Below, one piece after another: positions 23,363 through 31,988 of a DNA stretch of 35,553 nt. The position numbers and the translations under genes are program-made. A model generated the notes under the pieces. That model was not told where the DNA came from, ran no database searches, and saw only the letters and a list, made by a program, of their open reading frames with translations. The stretch comes from Neobacillus fumarioli NBRC 102428 (lineage in GTDB: Bacteria > Bacillota > Bacilli > Bacillales > Cytobacillaceae). The first letter of the stretch is position 1; every line of letters begins with the position of its first letter. The stretch covers positions 1 through 35,553 of the forward strand of contig NZ_BCUZ01000018.1 of the NCBI RefSeq assembly GCF_001591485.1. Direction: 5' to 3'.

Positions 23363-24526
23363 ATGGAAGACCAATTATTCGATGAAAAAGCCCAGCAGGC
23401 CCTAAGATTGCTTTTCGACCATTATTGGATTTTGCGTTCGGAGCGGCCGGAGTGGTACCAAATAATTCGTGAACGGGAAAAAGTGCTCCGCCGCTATATT
23501 GATGAAAAGTTTGGCCTCCGTCTGATCATCCATCGCTACTTTGCTAAGCTGGAAAAAATTCCAGTCGAGCCGGAAAGCTGGATGGGAATCCAGCAATTTC
23601 AGGAGCCAATGGACTATGCTATCTTTTCGTGCGCGCTGTCGTTTATCGAAGGAAAAGCCATCGATGAACAGTTTTTGCTTTCTGAGTTATGTGAGAGCAT
23701 CCGTGCTGATTATCCGGGAGATATCCCACTTGATTGGACGATTTACACCCATCGAAAATCATTAATCAGAGCTGTCCAGGTGATGATGAATTTCCACTTA
23801 ATCCGCGCAATTGATGGTGATGTAAACAAATTTGATAATGACCAGGAACAGGAAGCACTTTATGAAGTGACGATTTACAGCCGTTACTTCATGCGTTCCT
23901 ATCCGGACGATCTTTTCCGTTATACGAATTGGGAAGATATTTTAAGTCAAGAATGGAAACTACAAGGTGATGATGAGCGCAGGAAAAGAGTGTATCGCAA
24001 GCTTTTCATCTCTCCTGTCATTTATCGGAAGCAGCAAAACGACCCGGATTTTCTTTACTTGCGTACCTTCCGCAACCGAATTCTGGATGATATTGAAAAG
24101 CATACCGCTTTCCAATTTGCGTTATATAAAAATGCAGGCATGCTGACAACAGCTGAGCCAAAAGCTTTCCAAACGACTTTTCCCGACCAAAAAGGAACGA
24201 GTGACATCATCTTGCAAATGTCCGGTGAAATTCATGCCCGAAAGGACGATTTTATTCCAAACGAATGGGGTGAAATTTTATTAACAAGAGGAGAGTTCGA
24301 AGCTTTACTTGACAGCTTGAGAAGAAAATATAGCGAGGGCTGGACGAAATCGTACCGTGATTCTTCTCTGGCTGCACTTGCTGATGAATTGCTGCAAGTA
24401 ATGGAATCATGGCTTATGGCAGAGGTCCATGCGGAAACAGGCATGATTATGTTAAAGCCGCTGTTAGGTCTGCTTTCAGGCGCTTACCCGAAAGATTTTA
24501 TGAAGGAAGTGGAAGCCAATGAATAA
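23363..24526 (+). CDS. jetB: Wadjet anti-plasmid protein JetB (DUF2398)
   Basis: The MukE-like winged-helix partner of the JetA kleisin in the Wadjet complex. The 387-residue protein starts MEDQLFDEKAQQALRLLFDHYWILRSERPEWY and fits the DUF2398/TIGR02678 family. It is mainly helical, with the RYTNWEDILSQEW and ILLTRGEFEALLDSLRRKY segments near the middle and end. ATG 23363 is chosen because a near-perfect AGGAGGTGATT lies five bases upstream; the longer frame starting at a TTG at 23270 is not needed. It overlaps jetC by eight bases, so the two are translationally coupled. Confidence 0.88.
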   Translation: MEDQLFDEKAQQALRLLFDHYWILRSERPEWYQIIREREKVLRRYIDEKFGLRLIIHRYFAKLEKIPVEPESWMGIQQFQEPMDYAIFSCALSFIEGKAIDEQFLLSELCESIRADYPGDIPLDWTIYTHRKSLIRAVQVMMNFHLIRAIDGDVNKFDNDQEQEALYEVTIYSRYFMRSYPDDLFRYTNWEDILSQEWKLQGDDERRKRVYRKLFISPVIYRKQQNDPDFLYLRTFRNRILDDIEKHTAFQFALYKNAGMLTTAEPKAFQTTFPDQKGTSDIILQMSGEIHARKDDFIPNEWGEILLTRGEFEALLDSLRRKYSEGWTKSYRDSSLAALADELLQVMESWLMAEVHAETGMIMLKPLLGLLSGAYPKDFMKEVEANE

Positions 24527-27500
24527 ATGGAAAATGAACCGAGCTGGGCTGCTGAACTTCTGGTACTATGATGAAGAAATTTTTGATTTTACCGACGGCA
24601 AGCTGTTGCTCCGCGGCAGCAACGGTTCCGGAAAATCTGTCACGATGCAGAGCTTTCTTCCGGTATTGCTAGATGGGAAGAAAACGCCTGACCGGCTCGA
24701 CCCGTTCGGATCAAAAGCACGGAGAATGGAAGATTATCTCCTAGGTGAAAAAGATGTAGCTGGACGCGATGAACGGACAGGGTATTTATTTCTGGAATAT
24801 AAAAAGGAAGACAGCCAGCAATTTATCACCACTGGAATCGGCCTGCAGGCAAAGCGCCATCGGGAAATGAAATTCTGGGGTTTCGTCATCACCGATAACC
24901 GACGAATTGGCGTGGACTTTCAGCTGTACCAGTCCCATCAGGGAGAAAAAATTCCCCTGTCCGCAAAGGAGCTGGAGAACCGAATTGGCGAAGGCGGCGA
25001 GGTAGTGCGCGGCCAGAAGGAATATATGAGCCTGGTGAACAAGTACATTTTTGGTTTCCAAACGCTTGAGGCCTATGATGAATTAATCAAACTTTTGATT
25101 CAGCTCCGCAGCCCGAAGCTATCAAAAGATTTCCGCCCGACCGTGATTTACGAGATTCTTGAGTCATCCCTGCCACCCCTTAGTGATGATGACTTAAGGC
25201 ATTTATCCGATACGATTGAAAATATGGATCAGGCAAGGCAGCAGCTTGAACAACTGGAGCGAGAGCACCGGGCTGCGAAGAAACTCGTCGATGTTTATGA
25301 TACGTACAATCGTTATATTTTAGCCGAAAAAGCAGATTATGTGCTGAAAACGGAAAAGAGTTATCAAACAGCATTAAAAAATAAGCAGGATACGGAAATG
25401 CTGATTGAGCAGTTAAACGAGGAAATAAGCGGGCTTCAAACCAACCAGGAAGAATTGAAGCGGAGAAAAACAGTTGCTGAAGGAGAGCGGGAACGTCTAA
25501 ACCGGCATGAAGTATGGGGATTACAGAAAGAATTAACCGATACTCAGGAAAAACTCTCTGTTTATCATCAAGATTTAGAAAAGAAAACGAGATATTTAGA
25601 TACGAAAAAAGCACAAGAACTTGTCGAGCGGAAAAAGCTGGATGAAATCAGCAATGAAATCTTTCACCTGGAAAAACAGGAAGCAGAACTGTTTGATGAG
25701 ATGGAACGGGATGCCCGAAAAGCTGCTTTTTCTCAGCATGAAATCAATGTAGAAGATTTAAAACGCAACAGCGGGGTTCAACTATTCGACTTTACGTTAT
25801 GGAAAAAGGAAGCCGCCCGCCATGCTGATTTGCTTGATGAAATCAAAAATGATTTTATCGTTCAGGAGCAATTCCGCAGTAAAATGGAAGAAAAGCTCCG
25901 CGAGGCTTCCGAATTAAAGCAGCAAATCGATAAGCTGAAGAACGAATTAGACGATTTGGAAAAGCTATTTGAAACAGACCGGCAGACACTTGAGACTGCT
26001 GTTTTCCAATGGGTCCGGCAGCATCCGGAACTGGAATTTGAAGATGCTGCCATGCAGGAGCTTTCCCGCAAAATTCACTTTCTTTACGATCAGGCAAGCT
26101 ATGAGGACGTCAAGGCGCCGGTTCTCGAGACCATTTATGCTTATCAGCAAAAACTCATCCAGCAAATCGCACAACTGGAACATCAGTTGGAACTAAACAA
26201 GCGCGAAAAAGAACGTTATGAGGAAGAACTCAATAAATGGAAAAACATGACCGATCCGGAACCGGAGCGGGCAGAAGCAACAACTCGTTTTCGGGAACAA
26301 TTAACAGAACAAGGGAAAGTGTTTGTTCCGTTCTATGCGGCTGTTGAATTTCAGGAACATGTAACTACTGAGCAAAAGGAACGAATTGAGGCAGCATTAA
26401 AACATTCCGGGATTCTGGATAGTTTGATTATAGAAAATCCGGAGGGAATCCAGGATGACCGGTATATTCGCCCGAATCCATCGGTGTTTGGTCATACACT
26501 GGCAGATTATTTACAGCCGGACCTTGATAAAGATCATCCAGTGTCACCTCAGTTGGTTGATGATGTGTTAAGAACGATCCTAATTGGCGAGGAGCCATCT
26601 TTTGATACAAATGGGTCGATTAGCATCGATGAAAATGGCTATTATCGTATGGGGGATATATTTGGACATGCTCCAAAAGAAGGGGAAACATCACGCTTTA
26701 TCGGCCGCTCTTCTCGGAAAAGATTCCAACGGGAAAAAATTGCTGAATTTGAGGCGCAAATAGCCGAGGTTACTCTGGAACTGCATGAACTGGAGAGAGA
26801 GAAACAACGGCTTGATGGTTTCTATCAGGAAGCAAAACTCGTCAAGGATACGTTCCCGCAAGACCGCGATTTAAAAGAAATCTACCGGCAGATCGAGACG
26901 TATCGCAATGAGATCGATGCAAAGCAAATAGCCTGGAACCGGGTGGATGGCCAATATAAGGAGGCAGCAGCTCAGTTCCAAGAAGTGAAGCACAAGATTC
27001 AGGAAAAATCAAAACATCTGGAACTCAAGCCAGATATGGAAACCTATTTTTCCGCCCATAAATATATGAAAAGCTATCAAAATTTCTTAAACGAGCTGGA
27101 AAAGGTAAGAATCCATCTTGTAAACTTCCATAAGGATTCCCGAGTGGCTCATAAGAGATTGGAAGAGCTTGAAGAAGAAATTCTTGAAACGGCTGCTGAA
27201 CAAAATGAGCTTGAAAGCCGGATCAAAAAGACTAAGGCCGAGATTGAAGCCATTCAAAATCAGTTAAATCTGAAAGGAATGGATGACATTCTTCAGCGGA
27301 TTGAAGAGGTGCAGCAGGAGTTATTAGCGATTGAACGGCATCTGGAAGACGTCAACGGCAAACTCCCTGCTAAAGAAGAAAAGTTAAAACAGCAGCAAGA
27401 AAAGCTGAAAGCCGCCGAACGCGAGGCTGCATTTTGGATGGGGCTGTTTACGGCATGGCAAGAAGCCTTTAAACAAGAGCTTTCTCGCCAATTTATTCAA

Positions 27501-28631
27501 GTAGAAGATGCGGCGCCCCAAGCAATCCATGAAGCTTTCCGAGGCGAGCTGAAAAAATATGACCGGGCGAAAATGAATGAGCAGCTGACGAAAGCGTATT
27601 ATAATGAGCAGCCGAACTTAATGGAATACCGTTTAACGGAATATGACGAGCAACACCAACTGCCAGAGTCGCTTGATTTTGCCGAACTCAATGAAAATGA
27701 AAGTGTTCAGCTGCAGCTGTGGAAGCAAGTAAACCGGCGAAAAATGATTTTGATGGAATATCAAGGCCAGAAAGTAAGCCCATATTATGTTTTTGATTCA
27801 TTGGAGAAAGAGCTGTCCAACCAGCAGCAATGGCTTGATGAACAAGACCGACAATTATATGAGGATATTATCTTGAAATCAGTCGGCAGTGTTTTACGGG
27901 GCCGGATCCACCGGGCGCAAAAGTGGATCAAAGATATGGACAGGCTGATGGAAAACCGCAATACCTCATCCGGGCTAACCTTCTCTATCTCCTGGAAGCC
28001 AAAAACGGCTGAAACAGAGGAAGAGCTGGATACCCAGGAACTTGTTGAACTTTTGCAAATGAACAGCAAATTTTTAAAAGAAGAGGATTTAAATAAAATT
28101 ACCCGCCACTTCCAATCGAAAATTGCCAAAGCGAAAGAATTGATCGAGCTTCGCAATGAAGGGAATACTCTTCATCAGGTATTAAAAGAAGTGCTCGATT
28201 ACCGCAAGTGGTTTTCATTTATTCTGTCTTACCGCCGAGAAGGGGAACCAAAGCGGGAACTTACGAACAATGCATTTTATAAATTCAGCGGCGGTGAGAA
28301 GGCAATGGCGATGTATATTCCGCTGTTCACTGCAGCCTTCTCGCGCTACCAGGAGGCGGCGCCGACAGCACCGTACATCATTTCACTTGATGAGGCGTTT
28401 GCCGGTGTGGATGAGAATAATATTCGCGACATGTTCCAGGTAGTAGAGGAGCTTGGCTTTAATTACATCATGAATTCACAGGCCTTATGGGGCGATTATG
28501 ATACAGTATCAGGGTTGTCCATCTGCGAACTGGTCCGCCCGAAAAATGCCGCCTTCGTGACCGTGATCCGCTATAAATGGGACGGAGAGAAAAAGGTACT
28601 CGATCTCCCCGAACCAGTACTGCAGGAGTAA
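24519..28631 (+). CDS. jetC: Wadjet SMC-like ATPase JetC
   Basis: The MukB-like SMC motor that extrudes DNA loops and senses small circular plasmids. Residues 33-40 (GSNGSGKS) are the Walker A motif. Long coiled coils fill roughly 230-480, 690-1000 and parts of 1100-1230, with a hinge-like globular region around 570-680. The C-terminal head has the ABC signature FSGGEKAMAM (residues 1256-1265) and Walker B IISLDEAFAG with Asp1291-Glu1292. The 1370-residue length matches the TIGR02680/SbcCD-type JetC. The ATG lies within the end of jetB. All ATPase motifs are intact, so the system appears functional. Confidence 0.93.
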   Translation: MNKWKMNRAGLLNFWYYDEEIFDFTDGKLLLRGSNGSGKSVTMQSFLPVLLDGKKTPDRLDPFGSKARRMEDYLLGEKDVAGRDERTGYLFLEYKKEDSQQFITTGIGLQAKRHREMKFWGFVITDNRRIGVDFQLYQSHQGEKIPLSAKELENRIGEGGEVVRGQKEYMSLVNKYIFGFQTLEAYDELIKLLIQLRSPKLSKDFRPTVIYEILESSLPPLSDDDLRHLSDTIENMDQARQQLEQLEREHRAAKKLVDVYDTYNRYILAEKADYVLKTEKSYQTALKNKQDTEMLIEQLNEEISGLQTNQEELKRRKTVAEGERERLNRHEVWGLQKELTDTQEKLSVYHQDLEKKTRYLDTKKAQELVERKKLDEISNEIFHLEKQEAELFDEMERDARKAAFSQHEINVEDLKRNSGVQLFDFTLWKKEAARHADLLDEIKNDFIVQEQFRSKMEEKLREASELKQQIDKLKNELDDLEKLFETDRQTLETAVFQWVRQHPELEFEDAAMQELSRKIHFLYDQASYEDVKAPVLETIYAYQQKLIQQIAQLEHQLELNKREKERYEEELNKWKNMTDPEPERAEATTRFREQLTEQGKVFVPFYAAVEFQEHVTTEQKERIEAALKHSGILDSLIIENPEGIQDDRYIRPNPSVFGHTLADYLQPDLDKDHPVSPQLVDDVLRTILIGEEPSFDTNGSISIDENGYYRMGDIFGHAPKEGETSRFIGRSSRKRFQREKIAEFEAQIAEVTLELHELEREKQRLDGFYQEAKLVKDTFPQDRDLKEIYRQIETYRNEIDAKQIAWNRVDGQYKEAAAQFQEVKHKIQEKSKHLELKPDMETYFSAHKYMKSYQNFLNELEKVRIHLVNFHKDSRVAHKRLEELEEEILETAAEQNELESRIKKTKAEIEAIQNQLNLKGMDDILQRIEEVQQELLAIERHLEDVNGKLPAKEEKLKQQQEKLKAAEREAAFWMGLFTAWQEAFKQELSRQFIQVEDAAPQAIHEAFRGELKKYDRAKMNEQLTKAYYNEQPNLMEYRLTEYDEQHQLPESLDFAELNENESVQLQLWKQVNRRKMILMEYQGQKVSPYYVFDSLEKELSNQQQWLDEQDRQLYEDIILKSVGSVLRGRIHRAQKWIKDMDRLMENRNTSSGLTFSISWKPKTAETEEELDTQELVELLQMNSKFLKEEDLNKITRHFQSKIAKAKELIELRNEGNTLHQVLKEVLDYRKWFSFILSYRREGEPKRELTNNAFYKFSGGEKAMAMYIPLFTAAFSRYQEAAPTAPYIISLDEAFAGVDENNIRDMFQVVEELGFNYIMNSQALWGDYDTVSGLSICELVRPKNAAFVTVIRYKWDGEKKVLDLPEPVLQE

Positions 28632-28657
28632 CGATCATGGTTTATGCGGAATTTACT

Positions 28658-28759
28658 GGATAAGTCGATTTATTCTCGGATAAGTCGACTTAACTCTCGG
28701 ATGAATCATTTATTCTCGGTTAAATGAATTTAACTCTTGGATGATTCATCATCACTCTC
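28658..28759 (+). repeat. Five 19-21-base tandem repeats between jetC and jetD
   Basis: Units start GGATAAGTCGATTTATTCTC (28658) and recur at 28678, 28699, 28718 and 28739 with drift (GGATGAATCATT, GGTTAAATGAATT, GGATGATTCATC). Units 1 and 3 end TTTATTCTC and units 2 and 4 end TTAACTCTC/T. Unit 2 includes the perfect 12-base palindrome TAAGTCGACTTA. There is no spacer sequence, so it is not CRISPR. Confidence 0.85.
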
Positions 28760-28788
28760 GCACAGACCGTCTTTTATGTCTTTCGGTT

Positions 28789-28824
28789 CTTGCACAGCGT
28801 TCTGCTGCAAGGGCTTATTTTTTT
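28789..28824 (+). terminator. Terminator-like hairpin just before jetD
   Basis: CTTGCA (28789-28794) pairs with TGCAAG (28806-28811), followed after six bases by seven T (28818-28824), which run directly into the jetD ribosome binding site. It may lower jetD transcription relative to jetABC. The stem is only six bases, so it could instead be an mRNA processing or protein site. Confidence 0.4.
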
Positions 28825-28837
28825 GAGGTGAAGTACA

Positions 28838-30103
28838 GTGAAAATAATTGAATTATTTCGTCAGGATCCAGGCTTTGATAAGCTGTTTCGGAAATTTCGT
28901 GATAAATACCGTTCTGTTGGAAGGATTGGTGGTTCGGTGAAACTGGATGATTTTTCAGGAGAAGAGCTGGAATCACTGGCCGGATTTCTGGGCAGCTCCA
29001 CTAATTTTTTAAGAGAAAAAGGATCACTCCCTTTAAAAGTGTTTGAACAGCAGTTGGCAAAAACCAACTTGGAGGGGCTGTCGTTAAAGCAATTGCTGGA
29101 GATGTATTTTGCAGAGCCGCTTATTTCGAAGGCTGAGGAGAAAGCGGCTAAAAATGAGGCGGAAATAACATTTTACCAGCAGCAGGCCGCGAAGAATCCG
29201 AACCTGAAGGGGTGGCTTGAACGGGTGATCAATAAAGAGCCGGATACCCGCTTTATTCAAATGATGTATCAGCATAACCCAAATGATTTGGAGGGCTTGA
29301 TTCAGCAGCTGGCCCATGCAGTAGAAATGTTGCCTGAGCCGGGGCAATATGAGCGGCTGCCATTGTTTTCTCAAAGAGTGACCGGTAATCCTCACTCATT
29401 TGACCGGACCCAGCCCCTTGGAAAATTATTTTTGCATTATCTTACATGGCATCCGGAGAAAGGATTTGTTTCATCAAGTACAGAACAAGTGAATGAACTG
29501 CTGTTAAACTATGGAATTCTCCGTGATGATTTATGGAATTTTGTGACGTGCAGAGGCTTTAAGGCATTTGTTCAGCAGAAAGAGCATCCTGTATGGGAAG
29601 CGGCCGCCCAGCTTGGGACTGTCATGAATATTCCAGTAAGGGAACTGGTAATTCTTGAAAGAATCGTGCCGTTAGAAGGCGAAACCGTTTGGGTGGTAGA
29701 AAACTCGGGAGTCTGCTCGGCACTTATGGATGCAGTGCCGAATAAACCGATTGTCTGTACACATGGCCAATTTAAAGTAGCAAGCTGGTTATTTTTCGAC
29801 AGATTGGTGGAATCCGGATATACCATCTATTATTCAGGGGATCTCGACCCGGAAGGATTATTAATGGCCCAAAGGTTGAAAAGGCGATACCCTGAGCACG
29901 TTAAAATCTGGAGAATGGATTTCGAATCGTATAAGAAGGCCATGTCAGAGGAGACGATCACAAACAGACTTTCACAATTAAAAAATATCGACGATCCCAT
30001 TCTGAAAGAAACCGCAAACATTATGGCTCGAACAGGGGTGGCTGCCTATCAAGAAGGATTATTAGAATTGTTAGTAAATGACATTCTTTTTTCGAACAAA
30101 TGA
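28838..30103 (+). CDS. jetD: Wadjet nuclease subunit JetD (DUF2399, Toprim)
   Basis: The topoisomerase VI-like subunit that cuts the plasmid once JetABC has extruded it. The 421-residue protein has an N-terminal helical region (DUF3323-like) and a C-terminal Toprim domain: Glu288 in VVENSG and the DxD pair Asp335/Asp337 in SGDLDPEG, the metal-binding residues for DNA cleavage. This fits the TIGR02679/DUF2399 family. The start is GTG 28838, with TGAGGTGA at 28824-28831. It is separated from jetC by 206 bases of repeats and a hairpin, unlike the tight jetB-jetC junction, so its expression may be set separately. Confidence 0.9.
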   Translation: MKIIELFRQDPGFDKLFRKFRDKYRSVGRIGGSVKLDDFSGEELESLAGFLGSSTNFLREKGSLPLKVFEQQLAKTNLEGLSLKQLLEMYFAEPLISKAEEKAAKNEAEITFYQQQAAKNPNLKGWLERVINKEPDTRFIQMMYQHNPNDLEGLIQQLAHAVEMLPEPGQYERLPLFSQRVTGNPHSFDRTQPLGKLFLHYLTWHPEKGFVSSSTEQVNELLLNYGILRDDLWNFVTCRGFKAFVQQKEHPVWEAAAQLGTVMNIPVRELVILERIVPLEGETVWVVENSGVCSALMDAVPNKPIVCTHGQFKVASWLFFDRLVESGYTIYYSGDLDPEGLLMAQRLKRRYPEHVKIWRMDFESYKKAMSEETITNRLSQLKNIDDPILKETANIMARTGVAAYQEGLLELLVNDILFSNK

Positions 30104-30150
30104 TAATACTTTAAAATAGGGAAAATGTCTAAACAATTGGGGGATCGCAT

Positions 30151-30621
30151 GTGAGAGAAGAGATCTTTATGAAGATGGCGGTGGACATTGCGCTTGAGAA
30201 TGTGCTTACCAACAGAGGTGGGCCATTTGGGGCGGTAATTGTGCGAAACGGACATCTCATCAGTATCGGCCGCAATCAAGTAACAGCCAAAAATGATCCG
30301 ACCGCTCACGCCGAAGTCGAAGCCATACGTGCGGCCTGCAAATATTTAAATCGTTATCAGCTGACTGGCTGCGAACTGTACACAAGTTGTGAACCATGCC
30401 CCATGTGCCTTGGAGCTATCTATTGGGCAAGACTGAAATATATCTATTACGCTGGTACTAGTCAAGATGCAGCCCAAGCTGGATTCGAAGATCAATATAT
30501 CTACCACCAATTCACCTTACCTAAACAGAAGCGCAGCATTCCCATGATTCACATCCCGACAGATAACACCTACGAACCCTTCAACGCCTGGAGCCACCAG
30601 CCGCATAAGAAAGGATATTAA
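30151..30621 (+). CDS. guaD: Guanine deaminase
   Basis: Converts guanine to xanthine and ammonia in purine salvage and breakdown. The 156-residue protein has the same length as B. subtilis GuaD and its motifs: GGPFGAVIV, the zinc and proton-shuttle motif AHAE (His53, Glu55), CEPCPMC (Cys83 and Cys86 as zinc ligands), and the C-terminal segment FNAWSHQ of the swapped-end dimer. GTG 30151 follows GGGGGATCGCAT. It is 47 bases after jetD on the same strand and may be read from the Wadjet transcript, but it is ordinary purine metabolism rather than part of the defence system. Confidence 0.93.
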   Translation: MREEIFMKMAVDIALENVLTNRGGPFGAVIVRNGHLISIGRNQVTAKNDPTAHAEVEAIRAACKYLNRYQLTGCELYTSCEPCPMCLGAIYWARLKYIYYAGTSQDAAQAGFEDQYIYHQFTLPKQKRSIPMIHIPTDNTYEPFNAWSHQPHKKGY

Positions 30622-30634
30622 ATGGGGTCATAAT

Positions 30635-30680
30635 GGTGCCTGACACCATTCGTGGACAAATGTCCGTGTGGGGTGGACGG
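30635..30680 (+). repeat. Dispersed palindromic element, copy 6, with flipped core
   Basis: The core is GGTGCCTGACACC (30635-30647), the reverse complement of the usual form, but the flank ATTCGTGGACAAATGTCC and GGGGTGGAC runs in the usual forward direction. So the core has inverted relative to its flank. It lies 13 bases after guaD. Confidence 0.75.
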
Positions 30681-30696
30681 TTGGATGTAATATAGA

Positions 30697-30728
30697 AGGA
30701 GTCGGGGATTATTAAGGACCCGGCTCCT
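30697..30728. terminator. GC-rich hairpin between guaD and yeiH
   Basis: AGGAGTCGGG (30697-30706) pairs with CCCGGCTCCT (30719-30728) with one G-U pair and a 12-base loop. It stands between convergent genes. No long U-tract follows on either strand, so its efficiency as a terminator is doubtful. Confidence 0.4.
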
Positions 30729-30770
30729 ATTGAAAGTTTATTCATAAACGATTCTCTATAAGAAAAACCT

Positions 30771-31829
30771 TTAAGCAATAAAAAACGCACCAACCGACAA
30801 TACCACAGATGTAATCAGCATAGCGATCAGCGGTCTTAATGCTTTTGTGCGAAGGTCTTTCAGGCTGACATTCAGCCCAAGCCCGACCATTGCTGATGTT
30901 AAGATAAAGGTCGTGAGGTTGGAAACTCCGTTCATAAATCCTTGCGAAACATGAATCGACTTGCCTAAACAATAGCTGCCGAACAAGCTCATTAGCATAA
31001 AGCCGATCAAGAACCACGGGAATTCAATCTTCGTATCCCCCGTATTCCCGCTATTTTTCCGTTTCATCCAATACATTAGAATAAAGCATAAAGGAACTAG
31101 CAACAGAACCCTGCCTAGCTTGGCCAGTAAGGAAATTGCCAGTGCATCCGGGCCAGCGGGCGCACCTGCCAGGGCGACATGGGCAATTTCATGAAGGCTG
31201 ATTCCGCTCCAGATACCGTAATGGATAGCTGATACATGCAGGAAAGGCCGAATAATCGTATAGGCCAGTGAAAAAATAGTCCCCACAAGAGCGATGATGC
31301 CAGCCCCAATTGCTGTGTCTTCATCATCGGCTTTCACGATCGGAGAAACCGCCGCAATGGCAGCCGCACCGCAGACCCCGGTTCCCACTCCTAAGAGCAG
31401 GGATAAGGCTGATTCAGCTTTTAATAATTTTCCTAGCCAAACGGTCGTCAATATCGCAAAAGCAATCACCCCGACATCGCGGGCAAGTAGACTGAGTCCT
31501 TGATGAAACACCACATCAATATTTAACTTTAAACCGTATAAAATAATCGCAAAGCGTAAAAAACGTTTAGCGGAAAATTGAATTCCCGACCTGATCGCTT
31601 CCGGATAGCCGAAAAATTGCCGGTAAATGATGGCGATTACAATCGCACAGGCCAGCGGACCGACATGATCAAATCCAGGCACCTTTGCAAGCACAAAACC
31701 AATGGCAGCAATCACAACGGTGAATGCAATTCCCCCTAGCCATAATCCAGCCGAATCACGCGGTTTGGACTTCTTTTGTTGATTTTCTTCCTCTCTAATC
31801 GTCAAAGTTCTTGCACCTTGGCTTTCCAT
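30771..31829 (-). CDS. yeiH: YeiH family putative sulfate exporter
   Basis: A membrane protein of the UPF0324/YeiH family, annotated as a putative sulfate exporter; the true substrate is not established here. About ten hydrophobic segments, with the family motifs GPLACAIVIAIIYRQF, LLGVGTGVCGAAAIAAVSPIV and GISLHEIAHVALAGA. ATG at 31829 (MESQGART) is preferred, with AGAGGTGAGG upstream on the minus strand; a longer frame upstream crosses the control region. It is divergent from a LysR-type regulator, which is the usual arrangement for yeiH/yeiE-like pairs, and an ATAAG-N11-CTTAT site lies between them. Confidence 0.88.
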   Translation of the reverse strand: MESQGARTLTIREEENQQKKSKPRDSAGLWLGGIAFTVVIAAIGFVLAKVPGFDHVGPLACAIVIAIIYRQFFGYPEAIRSGIQFSAKRFLRFAIILYGLKLNIDVVFHQGLSLLARDVGVIAFAILTTVWLGKLLKAESALSLLLGVGTGVCGAAAIAAVSPIVKADDEDTAIGAGIIALVGTIFSLAYTIIRPFLHVSAIHYGIWSGISLHEIAHVALAGAPAGPDALAISLLAKLGRVLLLVPLCFILMYWMKRKNSGNTGDTKIEFPWFLIGFMLMSLFGSYCLGKSIHVSQGFMNGVSNLTTFILTSAMVGLGLNVSLKDLRTKALRPLIAMLITSVVLSVGAFFIA

Positions 31830-31856
31830 AACCTCACCTCTGATTTTTTTTATATG

Positions 31857-31884
31857 ATAAGTGTACTTCTGACTTATAGATAAG
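31857..31884. promoter_or_regulatory. LysR-type binding site between yeiH and its regulator
   Basis: ATAAG (31857-31861), 11 bases, CTTAT (31873-31877) is a symmetric site of the T-N11-A class bound by LysR-type regulators. CTTAT then forms a second inverted pair with ATAAG at 31880-31884, and a further ATAAG occurs at 31911. This is 28 bases upstream of yeiH and near its expected promoter. Confidence 0.55.
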
Positions 31885-31988
31885 GAAAATAATGATATAT
31901 AATGAGGATGATAAGTAAAATGATATAAATGAGTTTTTGTAAGGGGTTCAGCCAATTGCAAAGTAAAAAATGGGTGAAGGTGAGAACA

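Noticed and set aside
25180-26097. Several minus-strand frames within jetC
   Set aside because: They are shadows of the SMC coiled-coil coding sequence; no ribosome binding sites or families.
28658-28759. Possible CRISPR array from regular 20-base repeats
   Set aside because: The units are contiguous with no unique spacers, and they drift in sequence. It is a tandem repeat.
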